A DNA stretch of 64,000 nt from Isoetes taiwanensis (GCA_021234155.1 JAJEKV010000033.1:3763454-3827453); one strand, 5' to 3'. Counted from the stretch's first letter, positions 47,674-59,731 are shown. Notes: generated from the sequence alone by a model not told the origin. Program-made: numbers and translations.

Positions 47674-48054
47674 CCAAGCCCTTGATTTGTCTTTGATCTA
47701 ACGGCCATCCATGTATTGGATAAACAACTAAAAAAGTTGGCTCCTAATTGGCTCCAACGGTAAATCTGTGCCTGTTCTTCGACTAAAACTTCTCACGTAG
47801 CAAATCGAACTTTAAATGCCACTAATTTAACGAATTATGCCATTGCCTTTGCAAGTCATGCCCTTTGCAACTCAGAAAAGGAAGCAGAGATTAGAAGCAG
47901 GAAAGGAGGGAGATAGAAGCGGCATAAAAAAATACAATGCAGGGATCAAATTTGGGTTGTTAATCTTGGCCATTAACTTAAGGCCAATAGGATCACAAGA
48001 CTTGGATTACAATCTCAGCTGCTCATCGCGGCCATTGAATCTGGCCGTGTTTAA
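47674..48054. other. Non-coding; nothing recognised
   Basis: Spacer between the nucleotidyltransferase tail and the GGCATGTTTGAGCC repeat array. A 74-codon frame on the + strand has no recognisable content. Confidence 0.4.
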
Positions 48055-48530
48055 TGTTTGAGACTGTGGCATGTTTGAGCCACATGTCACATTTGAGCCT
48101 ATGTGGCATGTTTGAACCAAGGTGACATATTGTAGCCTAGGGGCATGTTTGAGCCTAGGGGCACAACATTGCAACCATAGAAAAAACATTTGAAAGAGCA
48201 TTCTTTTTTAACCTAGTGTTTCAGCCACGGGTCATATTTGAGCCAAGGTGGCATGTTTTAGTCTAGGGGCATACAAAAACATTAAAAAAAAAAACATACA
48301 AAATTCATATTTCATCCCAAATAAAAATCATTTGAAAGAGCTTTTTTATGGCCCTAGTGGCATGTTTTAGCCACATGTCATATTTGAGCGAAGGTGACAT
48401 GTTCTAGCCTAGGGGCATGTTAAAGTCTAGGTGCACGTTTGGGCCTATGTGGCACGTTTGGACCACGTGTCATATTTTGCCTAGAAGCATGTTTGAGATG
48501 CATGTCACATTTGAGCCTATGTTGTTCTGA
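48055..48530. repeat. Degenerate GGCATGTTTGAGCC repeat array
   Basis: More than a dozen variants of GGCATGTTTGAGCCTAT / CACATTTGAGCC / GGTGACAT..., spaced about 20-25 bp apart. The array is broken by an A-rich section (about 48265-48340) after which CATTTGAAAGAGC and the array resume, so a longer unit of about 160 bp is duplicated too. A related single copy is at about 53893-53912. Confidence 0.65.
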
Positions 48531-50410
48531 GAACGGGCTGCCAGTGGTGGATCTTTGCAGAGGCCGCCATCGCCATAGCTCATCGATGCCTGGGGTAAGA
48601 AAAAATTTGCAAGTGGAAGGAAGAAAGGCGATTCAAAGAAAAATCGGGCCAATCAGATCTCTCTTTTGGGATCGATGACCTGGATTAATCTTAGCCGTTC
48701 AAACTTTAAATTGTTTCCCGCCCAGATAGCATTTAGGAATGTCCCAAAAAGTAAAAAATTAGAACCAAAAAATACACCGTGTAATGAATGGTTGTTCCTA
48801 TGTTCCTTTGTACTTAAAAATTGCAAGGAAGCATGACCGATTTTAGGAGTATGTTCAAAATTGCCTTAAATTACATAAGAAAATGTCATGCCTATTACAT
48901 TAGGTTTGACTTGGACCTGGCTTCGGCCAACAAGCTTGTCAAGCTCTTAACGTGTACTGGCATGGGTATGAACATTATCACCAGCACCTGGTGAATGGGC
49001 GAAGACAAAAAAAAAATCATAATGTTGTGTGTGTGTACACTCTCATTTGGCAGCATGCCCATGTGGACGCAAGAAAGTTGTCACTTCTTCCGTTTAAAAT
49101 CATCTGTATAAACTAGGCAAAGAATGCAAACCAGTGTCAAAGGAGTAGTGGAAGAGTCTTTGATCCATCTTCAGATCTTGGCCATATCCTGCAAAACTTA
49201 TCTTCATGGGGCCATCCAACCAAGGTAACAAATACCATTTGGTAGTTTGCAATTGCCAAAGTATGACCTGGGTTGTTATGCTTTATATTTGTATACACAT
49301 CAAAAAACTAGCTTACATTGGAAGCATTGACTGTAAGAATGACTATTTTGTAAGCTTTTTTTACATCTGAAGTTTAAATAATGTTAATGCTTTTTAGCTG
49401 AAGGCTTTCTTCAATTATATGTATGACAAACAACAGACAAGTAAATTGCAGAGAACACCATGAGTTTGTCATATTCAACTAATTGAGGTCACCATGAGTT
49501 TGTCATATTCAATTGATTGAGGTACTTATTTTAAGGGATTGTGTTCTAAAGACTCTTCATATTAGATTGGCAAGGCAAAAATAGGTCAAAACTGTTGTTT
49601 TGTTGCCTAAAGTTTAGGCTAGATCAACAACCATATCAACATTGATGTTTGATCAAAAGTCCAATTCCTTGTTATTGTTATTTCCTCTTAGTTCTCTGTG
49701 TCCTTTGTTATAAATGCACTTTCAATATTAGTGCAAAGGTACAGCATGACACAAAAAAGGGGGGCATGTAGTTGGGTAAGTTCTCTTGTACACTTTCAAA
49801 TGCAGCCATGGTGGATGAATTAGCAAATCAAAATATTGTGAAGAAGGTTGGATGTTGGCTATATGCAAGTTTCTTTCAAGCAAACAAGAATCTCTAAGAA
49901 GGGGGAATTTAGCTTTGTATTGAATGGCTTTTCCTACGACATCATACAAATAGTTGTACCAACTTAGCAATGTGGTGCAACGTGACATCATGTAAACATC
50001 AAAAGGATGGTGTAAAGTATTTGGATAAGGTAGTTGTATTCTTGCAACTATGGAGAGGTCACATCCATGCAATTAGAGGAATCAAAAGTTTGCTTATGAG
50101 CAGCTGGCTGAGTAAAAGTGGAGGTTCAACACACAGTTGTGAAAAACAATGGTTGGTATTGCAAAGGGTAGGATGGTTTGATTGCAAGTTGCCCTTTATT
50201 TGACAAGACAAGGTGAGAAGATATTGAATTCAAGTATCCAACATTCAAGTGAGGCACCCATCCATTTGAGAACATCAAGACCCCGAAATTTGTCACTGAG
50301 GAATTTAAATTGAAGATGCTTGCCAACTTCATGAGCTTCTCATATCTTTGTAATTTTTGGTAAAAAGTTTGGCAAGGGATAGAATAGAGATATCTTGAAG
50401 AACTTAAAGC
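48531..50410. other. Non-coding; 37-bp tandem duplication at 49451-49525
   Basis: CACCATGAGTTTGTCATATT... with CAACTAATTGAGGT / CAATTGATTGAGGT is repeated twice. No gene is recognised. The minus-strand frame at 49728-50072 has no known motif. Confidence 0.4.
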
Positions 50411-50570
50411 GCTGACACCCTTGTCCAAGTCGAACAAGGCCAAGACTTTGCCCGGCTACCTCACCAGAGGGGAGAGGCCAGAACCCAGGAGGCGGACCCC
50501 AGAATGTTTGTCGAGGATGCATTTCTTGGCAATGCTCGTCCAGGAGGCCGTATGCTAATGACTATGCTAA
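50411..50570 (+). repeat. Fragment related to the interior of the CACTA-like element
   Basis: Matches about 38510-38665: CACCCTTG/TCCCCAAGTC(G/A)AACAAGGCCA, CCTCAC(C/A)AGAGGGGAGAG, ACCCAGGAGGCGG and the (G/A)TA(T/C)GCTAATGAC close. It is a decayed relative or internal fragment. Confidence 0.65.
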
Positions 50571-52989
50571 TGCCTAGTCATTTTCTATTTAAGGTGCATA
50601 AAATGCTTAGTCATCATGTCTAGGCAAATTCTACATTTTTTTCACCCCTTCATCTTTTGCCACCTCACCACTCATCTTTGCCACCTCATCATACTCATGC
50701 CATGTCATCTCCCATATTTTTTGCAAAGAAAGAAGTTTGCTTGCTCTTTTGATGCCACCTCGTTATTTCTAGGGCCATGATGGCATTGCCATGTCACCTT
50801 ATATGCCACTATTCTACTCCTGCACTGCCACTCTGCTCCAACGAAGTAGATTTCAACCACAACCTGTGGAAACCTAAGGCAACAAGACGGCTTGAGCTTG
50901 GAAATTTCTCTATAGAGACACACACCTCACATTCGCAGACCATCTCCATGTCGTTTGAATGCAAATGGATGAAATGCTTAAGAAAATGATGAACTTAAAT
51001 AGAGTCTGCATCTCTGCCGCCTGCATTATTCCATAGATACGGCATGGCACAAATCAGAACTGGGTACTTTCTCATTTTTCTTTTCATTAAAACTAGTACA
51101 AAAGTCCAAAATAAAAGTCAAGGACGTGTTAATATTTAAAGGTAAGATAAATATAATGCTATCTAAGCCCAAAATATATATAAAAGTTCTAAAATGTACC
51201 TTTTATTGACATATTACACAGGTACCCAGTACCCAGTCCTGGGTACCTTTTTAGGTACTTTTTTAGTCACTAAATAATACTTTTTAAGGGACACCCTAAC
51301 ATGCTTTCACCCATACCATATTTCTCATATAAAAAGGTTTTTTAAACTCTTAAACCATGGTCTAAAGGCCAAAAAAATGTGCCAACCACTATTGGACTTT
51401 AAAATGTTCAATGGTTTTAGTCATAAGGAATAAGTGGAAGCTAGGCCAACTTTATGGAATCATTCTCTTCAAGTTTTTTTACCATGGGGTGTGGGTCTAC
51501 ACTTAATTATAAGAGCTTCTTTTTGAACCAAGTCTCAATGCTCAACCATAAAAGACTTTGGGCATGGAAGTATGGCAAAATGAAAATAAGTCTTTTGGTG
51601 CTAAACTAATATGGCAAGGTAGGAAATAATGGAAGTATGATATGAGAGGGGTAACATCATAGTGGAAAAATGGCAAGGATGGTAAATTCCAAAATAATAA
51701 TGGTATCAGAAAGGCAAAAGTGATCGGGGTGAATACTCCCAAAGGTTCATATGGAAAAAACAAGAAAATGGCTAGTAAAAAATACACAAGGGGTGAATAA
51801 GGTGTTCCAAGGGCAAGGATGGATATGGGAACGAGAAAAAAGGCTAGGCTAAGAGGGTGCAAGGGTGGATATATAGTAAAGGTGAGCATATTAGAATAAA
51901 AAGCAAATGTGGATATGGAAATGGAGAAAAGGGCTAAGGCTTAAAACCACGTACCATGGGGTCTTCCAAACTCCGACTTCCAAGCTTTAAAGGAGCATCT
52001 TCCAATCTTCTTAACCCAAAGTCTTCTAGAACATGTCTTGACCAAATGTTTGCCCACAGATAGTAACTCTCATGAAGTTTTACCTTGAGTGCTTTAAGTT
52101 GACCTTGAGGATGAATTTTCTTTGACCTTCATACCAATGTTGCCTACCAAGGTCTTCCAAACTTTGACCTAGTCTTCAAGCATAAACCAGATAGTTAGTA
52201 TGTTGGCCTTTGGTGGCAACATGGAACTTTGCAAAAGTTGACGTGAAATATGATGATGTGGCTTCCTCCTTTATAACTTCATCTAAATCGTTAGAATTAC
52301 ACTTGACATAAATTTCCAAAATTGAATGCCAAAAATATCACAATGTGTAGGTATGATGTGATCCATTAACTAGCCTTCCGTATGCCACAAAGGAGGCCTA
52401 GGGGCGAGTACATCAATGAACCATAATTGACAATTCCTAGTTTAAGATATAGACATTGAATATATGCACAAAAGTTGTTGAAGAACTACATTTGGATATG
52501 GTGAATGACATGGAAAAAGTGGCATGATGATGTGGCATAGGGTATTTCTTGCAATCTCCATGAAATGAGTGGAGAAAATTGAAATTTGCAACCATTAGTA
52601 CTTTGTATGCTTTGAAAGTTTCAAAAATAAACCAGTCCAAACTCATATTGCAGACTTTTGCATGCTATCTAAGACTGTTCTTGACTGTTTTTTGCAAATC
52701 ATTGCACAAAAAATACTTCTTGTGGTCCAAATTGCAATTTGATCACTTGCCTCATATTACAACTCCAATAATGGGTCTTGAACTATTACAATGCAGTCTT
52801 TAACTATTTTACATTATGAATGGATGTCCAACATTGCAATGCATAACCTTATTAATAAGAATGTTAAGCACATAAAGGAGCACATCTACTTCAACTATTG
52901 TTCATCACAATCTCATGTGTCTACACATCATTGATCTCAACTCCAAATTAAAGTTCATGATTTGGGAGAAGAAGAATATTGGACCAGCT
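50571..52989. other. AT-rich non-coding DNA, nothing recognised
   Basis: A short palindromic cluster of GGTACC/GTACCCAG is seen at about 51222-51255. The open frames are AT-rich shadows. No domain or RNA gene was found. Confidence 0.4.
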
Positions 52990-53680
52990 TTCTCAATAAT
53001 TTTAAAACCCGGAGAGACCGGACCTCATAAAGGTCGCCGAGGCGACCTTTCCTACCAACTCCTCAGAGGGGCAAATGCCAATGCCCCCTCCTCCTCGGAG
53101 CTTCGGTTTCCCTATCGGACCGTTGAATCCGATGTTCAAGTAACTTTTAGCCTCGAAAGGGGTTCAAAAAAATCCAAGATCCATCCAGGAGAACTTATCA
53201 AACCGCGAAGTGTCCTGCGATCGACCGTGTAGAAACCCAAGTGTTTTGTCGTTCGGGCGGTACAAAGGCTTTGGAATGGAGATTCGACTTCGTCATGTCG
53301 TCCAAAATGGTGAAATTACCCTAGGGACCAAGTTACACAATCATTTTTGGTAACGAAAGAAACAAGAACCCTCTACATGGCAGTATTCCGCAGCCACCTC
53401 TTAGGCCAATTGACTACGAATGTGTTGGAGATGAGCTACTTTGGCGCTTCTTGGAGAAGGGGTGGTCTTCTGCACACGAAACTTGGTCCCGAGGGTAATG
53501 TCGACGTTATGAGTCCATTGGCAGAGTCAGTTCACAGTTACGGAGTGGGAGAATTGCCCGTCTGTGGCCAGGGTCCTTCGAAAGAGGACCTTTGGGGCGA
53601 ACTGGAAGGTTTTAAGGGTCCATCTTTTGGTATCAACACCCTCCCTCTACGTCATGACATTATGCATGAATGCCTAGTTG
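52990..53680 (+). repeat. Fragment related to the interior of the CACTA-like element
   Basis: 53095-53590 aligns with 38672-39150: TTCCCCTATC(C/G)GACCGTTGAATCC, AAGTGTTTTGTCGT, GAAATTACCCTAG, AGGCCAATTGACTAC, GAGCTACTTTGGC and GAAACTTGGTCCC. The ~120-codon open frames here belong to the repeat. Neither end carries CACTA-type termini. Confidence 0.65.
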
Positions 53681-54039
53681 AGGAAGGATTTTATTGCATG
53701 GCCATAATAATATTCTAAAATTGGAAAGTCATGGCTTTTAGCTTTGGAAAGAGAGGCAAAGATTTTTTTACCTTTGGCAACCATTGCCACCACTATAGAA
53801 AAAATACAGCATGGGGGACTCGTACCACCACGGGAAAAATACACCATAGCATTGGGCTCTAGAATAAACTCCAATTGTTCCATGTTGGGGCCACGTGGCA
53901 TGTTTGAGCCACCTTGGATCTAACTGTTGAAGGTATTTTCCATGAATGTACAACAATATGTTATATTCCCAAATTTAAGCGCACACACAATATTCTAGGT
54001 GGTGGTGCTTTGCTTAAGATAAAGCCTAAAAAAAAACTC
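53681..54039. other. Non-coding spacer
   Basis: It includes one GGCATGTTTGAGCC motif near 53897 that links it to the array at 48.1-48.5 kb. Nothing else is recognised. Confidence 0.4.
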
Positions 54040-54640
54040 AAAAAAACCATACTTCCTTAAGAAATAGCTACTTAAAAACTACACCTAGTTATAAACCACA
54101 CCACTTCAGAAAACCGCACTTCTTAAAAAAACAACCACTTAAAAACTACATCTAAACTTCAGAAAACCATACTTCATTAAAAAACAGCCACTTAAAAACT
54201 ACACCCACTTATAAACCACACTTTAAAAAACCATACTTCTTTAAAAAACAGCTATTTAAAAACTACACTTACTTATAAACCACACCTCAAAAAACAACAC
54301 CTCGATTAAAAAAATCACACCACTTCAGAAAACTATATTTCCTTAAAAAACAACCACTTTAAAACTACACCTCCTTATAAACCACACCTCAAAAAATTAC
54401 ACTTCCATAAAAAACAACTACTTAAAAACTACACCTAGTTATAAACCACACCTCAAAAAACAACGCCTTCTTAAAAACAACACCCTCTTTAAAAAAAAAA
54501 CAACACTTCCTTTAAAAAAAACCACACCTTAAAAAAAGACCACACCTTAAAAAAAAAAAAAAAACTATAGCTCCTTAAAAAAAGCTACACCGCCTTCTTA
54601 ATAAACCACACCTCCATATAACTACATGTAGATTTTTTTG
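54040..54640. repeat. Minisatellite, ~62-bp unit, about six copies
   Basis: The unit reads roughly AAAACCATACTTCCTTAAAA then AACAGCCACTTAAAAACTAC then ACCTACTTATAAACCACACC. At least six degenerate copies run from 54040 to about 54460, then decay into shorter AAAACCACACCTT repeats up to about 54640. Non-coding. Confidence 0.75.
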
Positions 54641-54698
54641 AACAACGACATGTGGTCTTTTTTTTACTGTTGTTTTTAAGTGTGGACCCAGAATTGGG

Positions 54699-57112
54699 GT
54701 GGTTGTGGTTGAGTGGCAGGAAACCGTCATTTCGGGTGGTGACGGTAACTCTGGCCTCTTGGGATATTGTGAGAGATTGAGAGAGGATGAAGGCATTCGG
54801 AATCGAATACAGTTCCTTGAGATGAGCTGCTTCCGATTGTCACAAGAGAATTATAACTTAAACCAGCAGCTCTTTTTTCTCTCGCTTCATTACTCCACTG
54901 TGATGAAGGAAAGGAATGACGGCTTGGGGAGGGAAACTTCTTTGAGATACGAAGTGGAGAAGTCCAAATTGGTGATAGGGCAGCTGCAAGAAAAGATCCA
55001 AGAGCTCGAAAGAGCAAACTTTGGGCTTCAATGTAGGTTAAAGAATTTGAAGAAAACACCCCTTGGCTTTAGAAAGGAAGAAGCATTATCGGCCAGAGAG
55101 GAACCGGAAGTTTGGATCAGGTGCATTGAGGACGAAGTCCGCGGCCACAAGGTCCGTTTACAACACTAGCAAAGGCCGTTTAAGATGCGGGGAAACTAGA
55201 AGCAATCTTGGTTACGTAGTGAAGAACCTAGCGGCGAAACGGGGAGATAGTGGACATGATTTGTCGACCCCTACAACTCTCCTCTCAAGAAGATGGTATT
55301 GGAAATGGTACTAGGGGAGATCTACAAGAAGTTAGAAGCGACAGATGTATAGACTGTTTGTGATGATGTAGGCATCAGTAGGCTTGGTTACCGTTCTCTA
55401 TTCAAGCCATTCCACGAAGCGTTGAAAAGAATGGGCACAAAAAAGTATTAAGCCCACGCACACAAATTGTCGAGAATACAAGGGTTACTAGGACAAAGAT
55501 GGTGTATGCCATATTAGGAGAGATGCACCACGTTGAATGTGCTGGTCCTGCCATAGCCATAAAAGATAAGAATGGCAAGGATTGTTGTGATATAGTTGGA
55601 ATGAATGAACGCAATAATCTTTGGGTTGACCTGGTTACTCTCTTACAATTCCTTGTTAAATATTATGACTTAATTCTTCGCGAAACTAATGGTGAGATTG
55701 AAGTTTGCATAAAATTGGATGAAATGGAACCCGACCAAGTTTGAGAAGTATGAGAGGGGTATCCGTTGTCATCATGAATAGAGCAATTGAGAATGCAATT
55801 GCACATGCTAAATCAAAGAGCAACAAGAATAACAAAAAAAGATGTAGAGGTGACTTGACGAGGAGAAGAAGCGTCTTGAGGAAAAATGGTTCTCATGTCA
55901 ATCAAGATGACACCCGGTGGTTAGGTCTCTTTAAAGTTCGAAAAAAGAAACCCACGAGGTTTTGAAATGGGTGTTCAATCAAACCCGACATCCCGGAGTC
56001 TAATATCTAGATTCGAGGGAGGGAAAAATTACAAAGTAGATCACTATGGATCTTACAAAGTAATTTTTCACTTGGCGTCCCGATTTAAAAAACGAGAAAG
56101 CAATGTACAACATAAGTGGAGGAGGACAAGGAACATGCAAAAGTTATGCATCTTTTGCAATCATGCAAGGAAGTCAAATCTTGGGAAGATCTGTTTCAAC
56201 CTTGTCCCTTAACCAAGCAAATGCTCCTAATAGAGGAGAAGAAGATCCCAAGTTCCATGGCATTTTCCCCATTCCATTAGAGAGGGTTCATATCTGCTTT
56301 TACTTGCGGCTTTGTGAGAATCATCGACAAGATGATATTTTTTTGAGCTGATTCGGTGTGGAACATTTCGGACAAGAAGAGAAGAGAGGAAGGAATTCAT
56401 TGAGAGTTGAACATGTTCTATCGTATGTGTTTGCATGGTGGCAATGTAAGATTAGAGCTTCGATGAGAAACGGGCGGGGAAGAACAAGTGTGCCTCGTAA
56501 GGTGTCAATTGGAGGGATGAAAGCTTCGGCGCTTCATAAAGAATCATAGAGAGGCTCGAGCGGAAACCGGATGGGAGAAAAGATCTATGAATTTGGAAAA
56601 TTGCTGGTTGATGCGGGCGGCGGACCCGCCTGAGATGGCGTTAGTTCGGCATTGAGGAAAAAAAGCATGGGATGCATTGTCGAATTGTTCCCATACATTG
56701 GAGAATGGACCTCACAAGAAGAAGATCTTGAAATGTTAAATGCAAAGCCGAATAACAAATTTATTAAAGCTTTCATAGGCGCATGGGGAGAGAGTGAAGT
56801 CACGCGACTACTTGCACATCTTTTTGGGCTCATGCACCTTGGTTTTTAGGAAGTATGGAAGCCTAGCGGTTAATGGAGTGCACAAGGCATGGAGAAGTCG
56901 CGCATAAACAAGCTAAAATAGCCTTTCATCGTAACACTCAAAGAGGGGGTGGAAATGTGGGAACCAACCCTCTAAGGCAGGATGACAGTGGTTTTATAGA
57001 AGGGCGATGGCTAAATACGACAAGAAGGTCGCTTTAAGGAGCAACCCGGAAGTCGTAAACACCATTGGCATAATGTTGAAGAGAAAAGCGGAAAGTTGCT
57101 TGGCAAAATTCT
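54699..57112 (+). pseudogene. Decayed large protein gene, unrecognised (possible transposase or viral protein)
   Basis: Successive + strand frames read like one protein broken by indels. A coiled-coil N-part lies at 54699-55169 (SLRYEVEKSKLVIGQLQEKI). Then come MVYAILGEMHHVECAGPAIA and NLWVDLVTLLQFLVKYYDLI (55499-55740), ERG/VSVVIMNRAIENAIAH (about 55740-55830), DDTRWLGLFKV (about 55905), DHYGSYKVIFHLAS (about 56037), NRGEEDPKFHGIFPIPLERV (about 56230-56290), AFIGAWGESEVTRLLAHLFG (about 56770-56830) and AMAKYDKKVALRSNPEVVNT (about 57007-57070). Base composition is even across it and CpG-rich. I do not know the family. A conserved acidic/His/Cys pattern would suit a DDE-type transposase, but this is a guess. 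Confidence 0.45.
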
Positions 57113-57420
57113 AGGGCCCCACTAGCATCGCATAGCGATGGAGATCTAAGAGACAAAGAATCGGTAAAAAGTATACTTGTAATGTGTAGCATGTTCACCG
57201 CGACCTTGAAGTACTTGCCTCCAACCTTGTTTGCTGAAGCGTAGCCCCCGGCGTCGTGTGATCTTATTTGTATCATACCACACGAGCGATTGGAGTTCGC
57301 TATTGCTTGCATTTATGTGGCTTCGCGTGGCGTGTGAAGCTTTACAAGATAATAATAAAAAGGGGTTACTTTTGATTAAAGTTGTGAAAGATGTTACATT
57401 GAAAAACAAAATACAGCGAC
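57113..57420. other. Spacer between the + strand pseudogene and the minus-strand array
   Basis: It holds the first CGTCGTGTGA motif of the island (57252-57261). No gene is assigned, although the frames on both strands are longer than expected for spacer. Confidence 0.35.
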
Positions 57421-57895
57421 TCATTGTTGCTCCGGTCGCGAGCTCTTCTTCATTATCTTCATCATCATCATCAGCTCCGTCCTGCGTCTTTCGTCTTCAT
57501 CTCTTCCCCTCAAGCGAGCAATCACCCTATCCAAGCGTTCCTCCAATCTGTCCACCATCTCTTTGTACATGTCCGCTCTGTCCCAATAGCACAACGTGTT
57601 CTTACGCTTTGAATTAGCATCCTCGTTGCCGTCATAACCACCTCGGTCACGGTTGTTGGGGCATGTCATCTGTCGACCTTCTATTCAACCGCTGATTTTG
57701 CCTCTCTCGGCTCTGAAGCATGAGAAGGTTGAATTCATTCTCTTCTTCTTTACGCTGAATTGTAGCGGCGTTTTCCTTTAGAAGATCATCTTGCTCCTTC
57801 AATCTCTTCATTAGAACACCCAACACTATGTCGAGGAAGGGAGTTCTATCCTCTTCGCGTTTTCCATTATCGGCGGTTGAGGATGTGGAGGCCAT
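57421..57895 (-). CDS. Unit A: small coiled-coil ORF(s), MAS-start family
   Basis: From the ATG at 57895 the frame reads MASTSSTADNGKREEDRTPF, then LMKRLKEQDDLLKENAATIQ and an E/R/Q-rich coil to a stop at 57647. A second overlapping frame (57669-57421) continues with MVDRLEERLDRVIARLRGRD, again coiled-coil and acidic/basic. One indel would join them, so the original protein was perhaps 150 residues. A TATA box stands 86 bp upstream of the ATG. The start (MAS, Ser-rich) and the MKRxKE coil resemble unit D. The function is unknown. Confidence 0.45.
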
Positions 57896-57980
57896 AGATG
57901 ACAAATGGGAGGGCGTTAAGATTATAGAAGTGAGGAGCAAAGACTCTAACCGTGAGAAGGAGCACAATGCAAGGACCTCA

Positions 57981-57987
57981 ATTTATA
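57981..57987 (-). promoter_or_regulatory. TATA box of unit A
   Basis: TATAAAT on the minus strand, 86 bp upstream of the unit A ATG. The TATA-to-ATG distance is nearly the same in units B and D. Confidence 0.5.
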
Positions 57988-58369
57988 CATATTGGCGCTT
58001 GAACATATTAAACACACTTTCGAATTTGGCATGCCGCGCGTGTCGGGGGATTACGTGGGTTGTCCGCTAGAACACATTAATGGTCTTGTCATTTGGAACA
58101 CATTAATAACTATTCTAACTACAACAGTATATCACACCATCGCGAAATCGCACGAGCTTTAAAACCCTATGAAGGGTTTAAACCCCGTGTGATCTGTCTT
58201 GTCATTCTCTCTACCACGGATATTGAAAATTAAAAATAGGAAACGTAATATTGGTACATTTGTCAAAAACTTTTCCCATTGAAAAATAAAACCAATTACA
58301 AACATTAAAAAAAAAAAAGCGGGCCCCTCTAGGAGGAGCCCGATGCCTATGATCGCCGGGGCAAGCTCT

Positions 58370-58760
58370 TCACGGAGGCGGTGATAATTTTTTCTGCTCC
58401 TCCAACATGATTGCTGCCCATAACCCCGTTCTCATATTCGCAACCTTATCTTCCCGCTCATCGAGTTGGGCTCGGGCAACCTCTCCCGCCGATTGCGGCC
58501 CTAAGCCTCTCTTGGAGGTTATATCTCTGCGTGGCAGCGCAATTGGCGGTCTAAGGCAGCCGGCCGATTGTCGGCGCACTAAAATCACCTCCACAGTAGA
58601 AGCGGCCTTTTCCTCTGCCTTAACCCGGCTTAGCGGCGTCTTCATCATTCTTTTCTTTTAGAAGGCGGATCCGTTCCTCAAACCGGCCACGAATGTTCTG
58701 AATTTCCTTGACCAAAACTTGAGACAAGATCTCCGGGGATGGGCCGGAGCCGGAGGCCAT
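58370..58760 (-). CDS. Unit B: small coiled-coil ORF(s), MAS-start family
   Basis: The ATG at 58760 gives MASGSGPSPEILSQVLVKEI then a charged helix RGRFEERIRLLKEKNDE, stopping at 58620. A second frame (58648-58370) continues with ARAQLDEREDKVANMRTGLW and EEQKKLSPPP. Same plan as A, C and D: TATA, Ser/Gly-rich start, coil, then a charged C-part containing M-R-T. It is probably one gene broken by an indel near 58630. It is followed on the minus strand by an A-rich tract (T-run at about 58308-58318 in reverse). Confidence 0.42.
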
Positions 58761-58847
58761 TGAAAGTGATGGGAGAACGAGAGTGATGGCTGAGGATGTG
58801 GTAGAAACGAGAAGATGGCGGATAGGAGAAGACAAAGGCCTCCGGCG

Positions 58848-58856
58848 TTTTATATA
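58848..58856 (-). promoter_or_regulatory. TATA box of unit B
   Basis: TATATAAAA on the minus strand, 88 bp upstream of the unit B ATG. Confidence 0.5.
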
Positions 58857-59369
58857 GAAACTAGAATCGTTGGAATCTCACGGTTCGCGGTCTGGATAAA
58901 GTTGTGTAATAATCCTCTGGCGAAATTATAGCATGCAATTAGGCAGCGGTAGCCTATGTTAGCATCATGGGATCCGTCATATCCTAGCCGTCTTGTATGC
59001 GGGCCGTACAAAACGGTGTTATTGTGGCGGCGCATGCCACGTCCTTGGCATGGCGTTGTCATCCACAAACCACGTATGTGAATAGGCGTTGTCATCCACA
59101 TGCAAATTAGCATTTACACGCAAGTTATATCACATAATCTAGCTAGATATTTGTGTTACATACACTTTTCCATTAATAAATTATGAATTTATACATACAG
59201 CGAGGTGTGCGTTGTGGAGATCATCTGACGCGAAATCCATTGATTGCTACCTAATTGCAAGAATGGCATTTTAGCGTCGTGTGATCTTTAATAAAACAAA
59301 ACAAGAGAAACGATAGAAGCAAAAATAGAGCAAATTTTTCTTTGAAACAAAAAATATATATACAATGGC

Positions 59370-59731
59370 TCACGGATCTTCATGATCCTGTAGGCTGGCC
59401 GCAAATAAAGGCTGCGTTCTCATCCTCCCGCGACTCGAAGCTTCTTCTCCATATCTTCTAAGCGCTGCGAAATGTTGTGTGCGATTAAAAGCGCCTCGAC
59501 CCTCACGGCTATTGGCCTCTCGGTACTTTGGACCTGTAATGTTGCTTGCGAGCTCAAGGTCTCCGCTCATGCGGCAACCCCTAGTGGATTCTAACCTGTC
59601 CACGCCTCCATCTTCTACGGCGGCAGGCGACTTTTAAATCGTGAACCTCCTTGAATCTCTTCATCACCACGGCAAAGGGTGATGTCCGCGAAGGCGATTC
59701 GATTAAAACTGGAGGAGGATGAAGATGCCAT
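59370..59731 (-). CDS. Unit C: MAS-start ORF, decayed copy
   Basis: The ATG at 59731 gives MASSSSSSFNRIAFADITLC and stops at 59615. A following frame (59603-59370) reads CRMSGDLELASNITGPKYRE and SSRGRMRTQPLFAASLQDHE. Compared with unit D, the central coil is interrupted by an indel. A TATA box is 107 bp upstream of this ATG. An alternative in-frame ATG at 59824 is only 14 bp from the TATA box, too close to be the start. Confidence 0.4.

Noticed and set aside
47088-47708. 206-codon minus-strand open frame
   Set aside because: It overlaps, in another frame, the frame that carries the recognisable nucleotidyltransferase C-terminal motifs; treated as its shadow.
48055-48530. CRISPR-like array
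   Set aside because: The spacing is irregular, the units are degenerate, and this is a plant nuclear sequence; an ordinary degenerate tandem repeat explains it.
51542-51889. 115-codon minus-strand frame rich in Phe, Leu and Pro
   Set aside because: A translation of A-rich DNA; the hydrophobic look comes from TTT/CTT codons and not from a membrane protein.
57231-57617. 128-codon + strand frame rich in Ser
   Set aside because: Opposite strand of the unit A coiled-coil region, and the Ser run is the complement of its charged codons.
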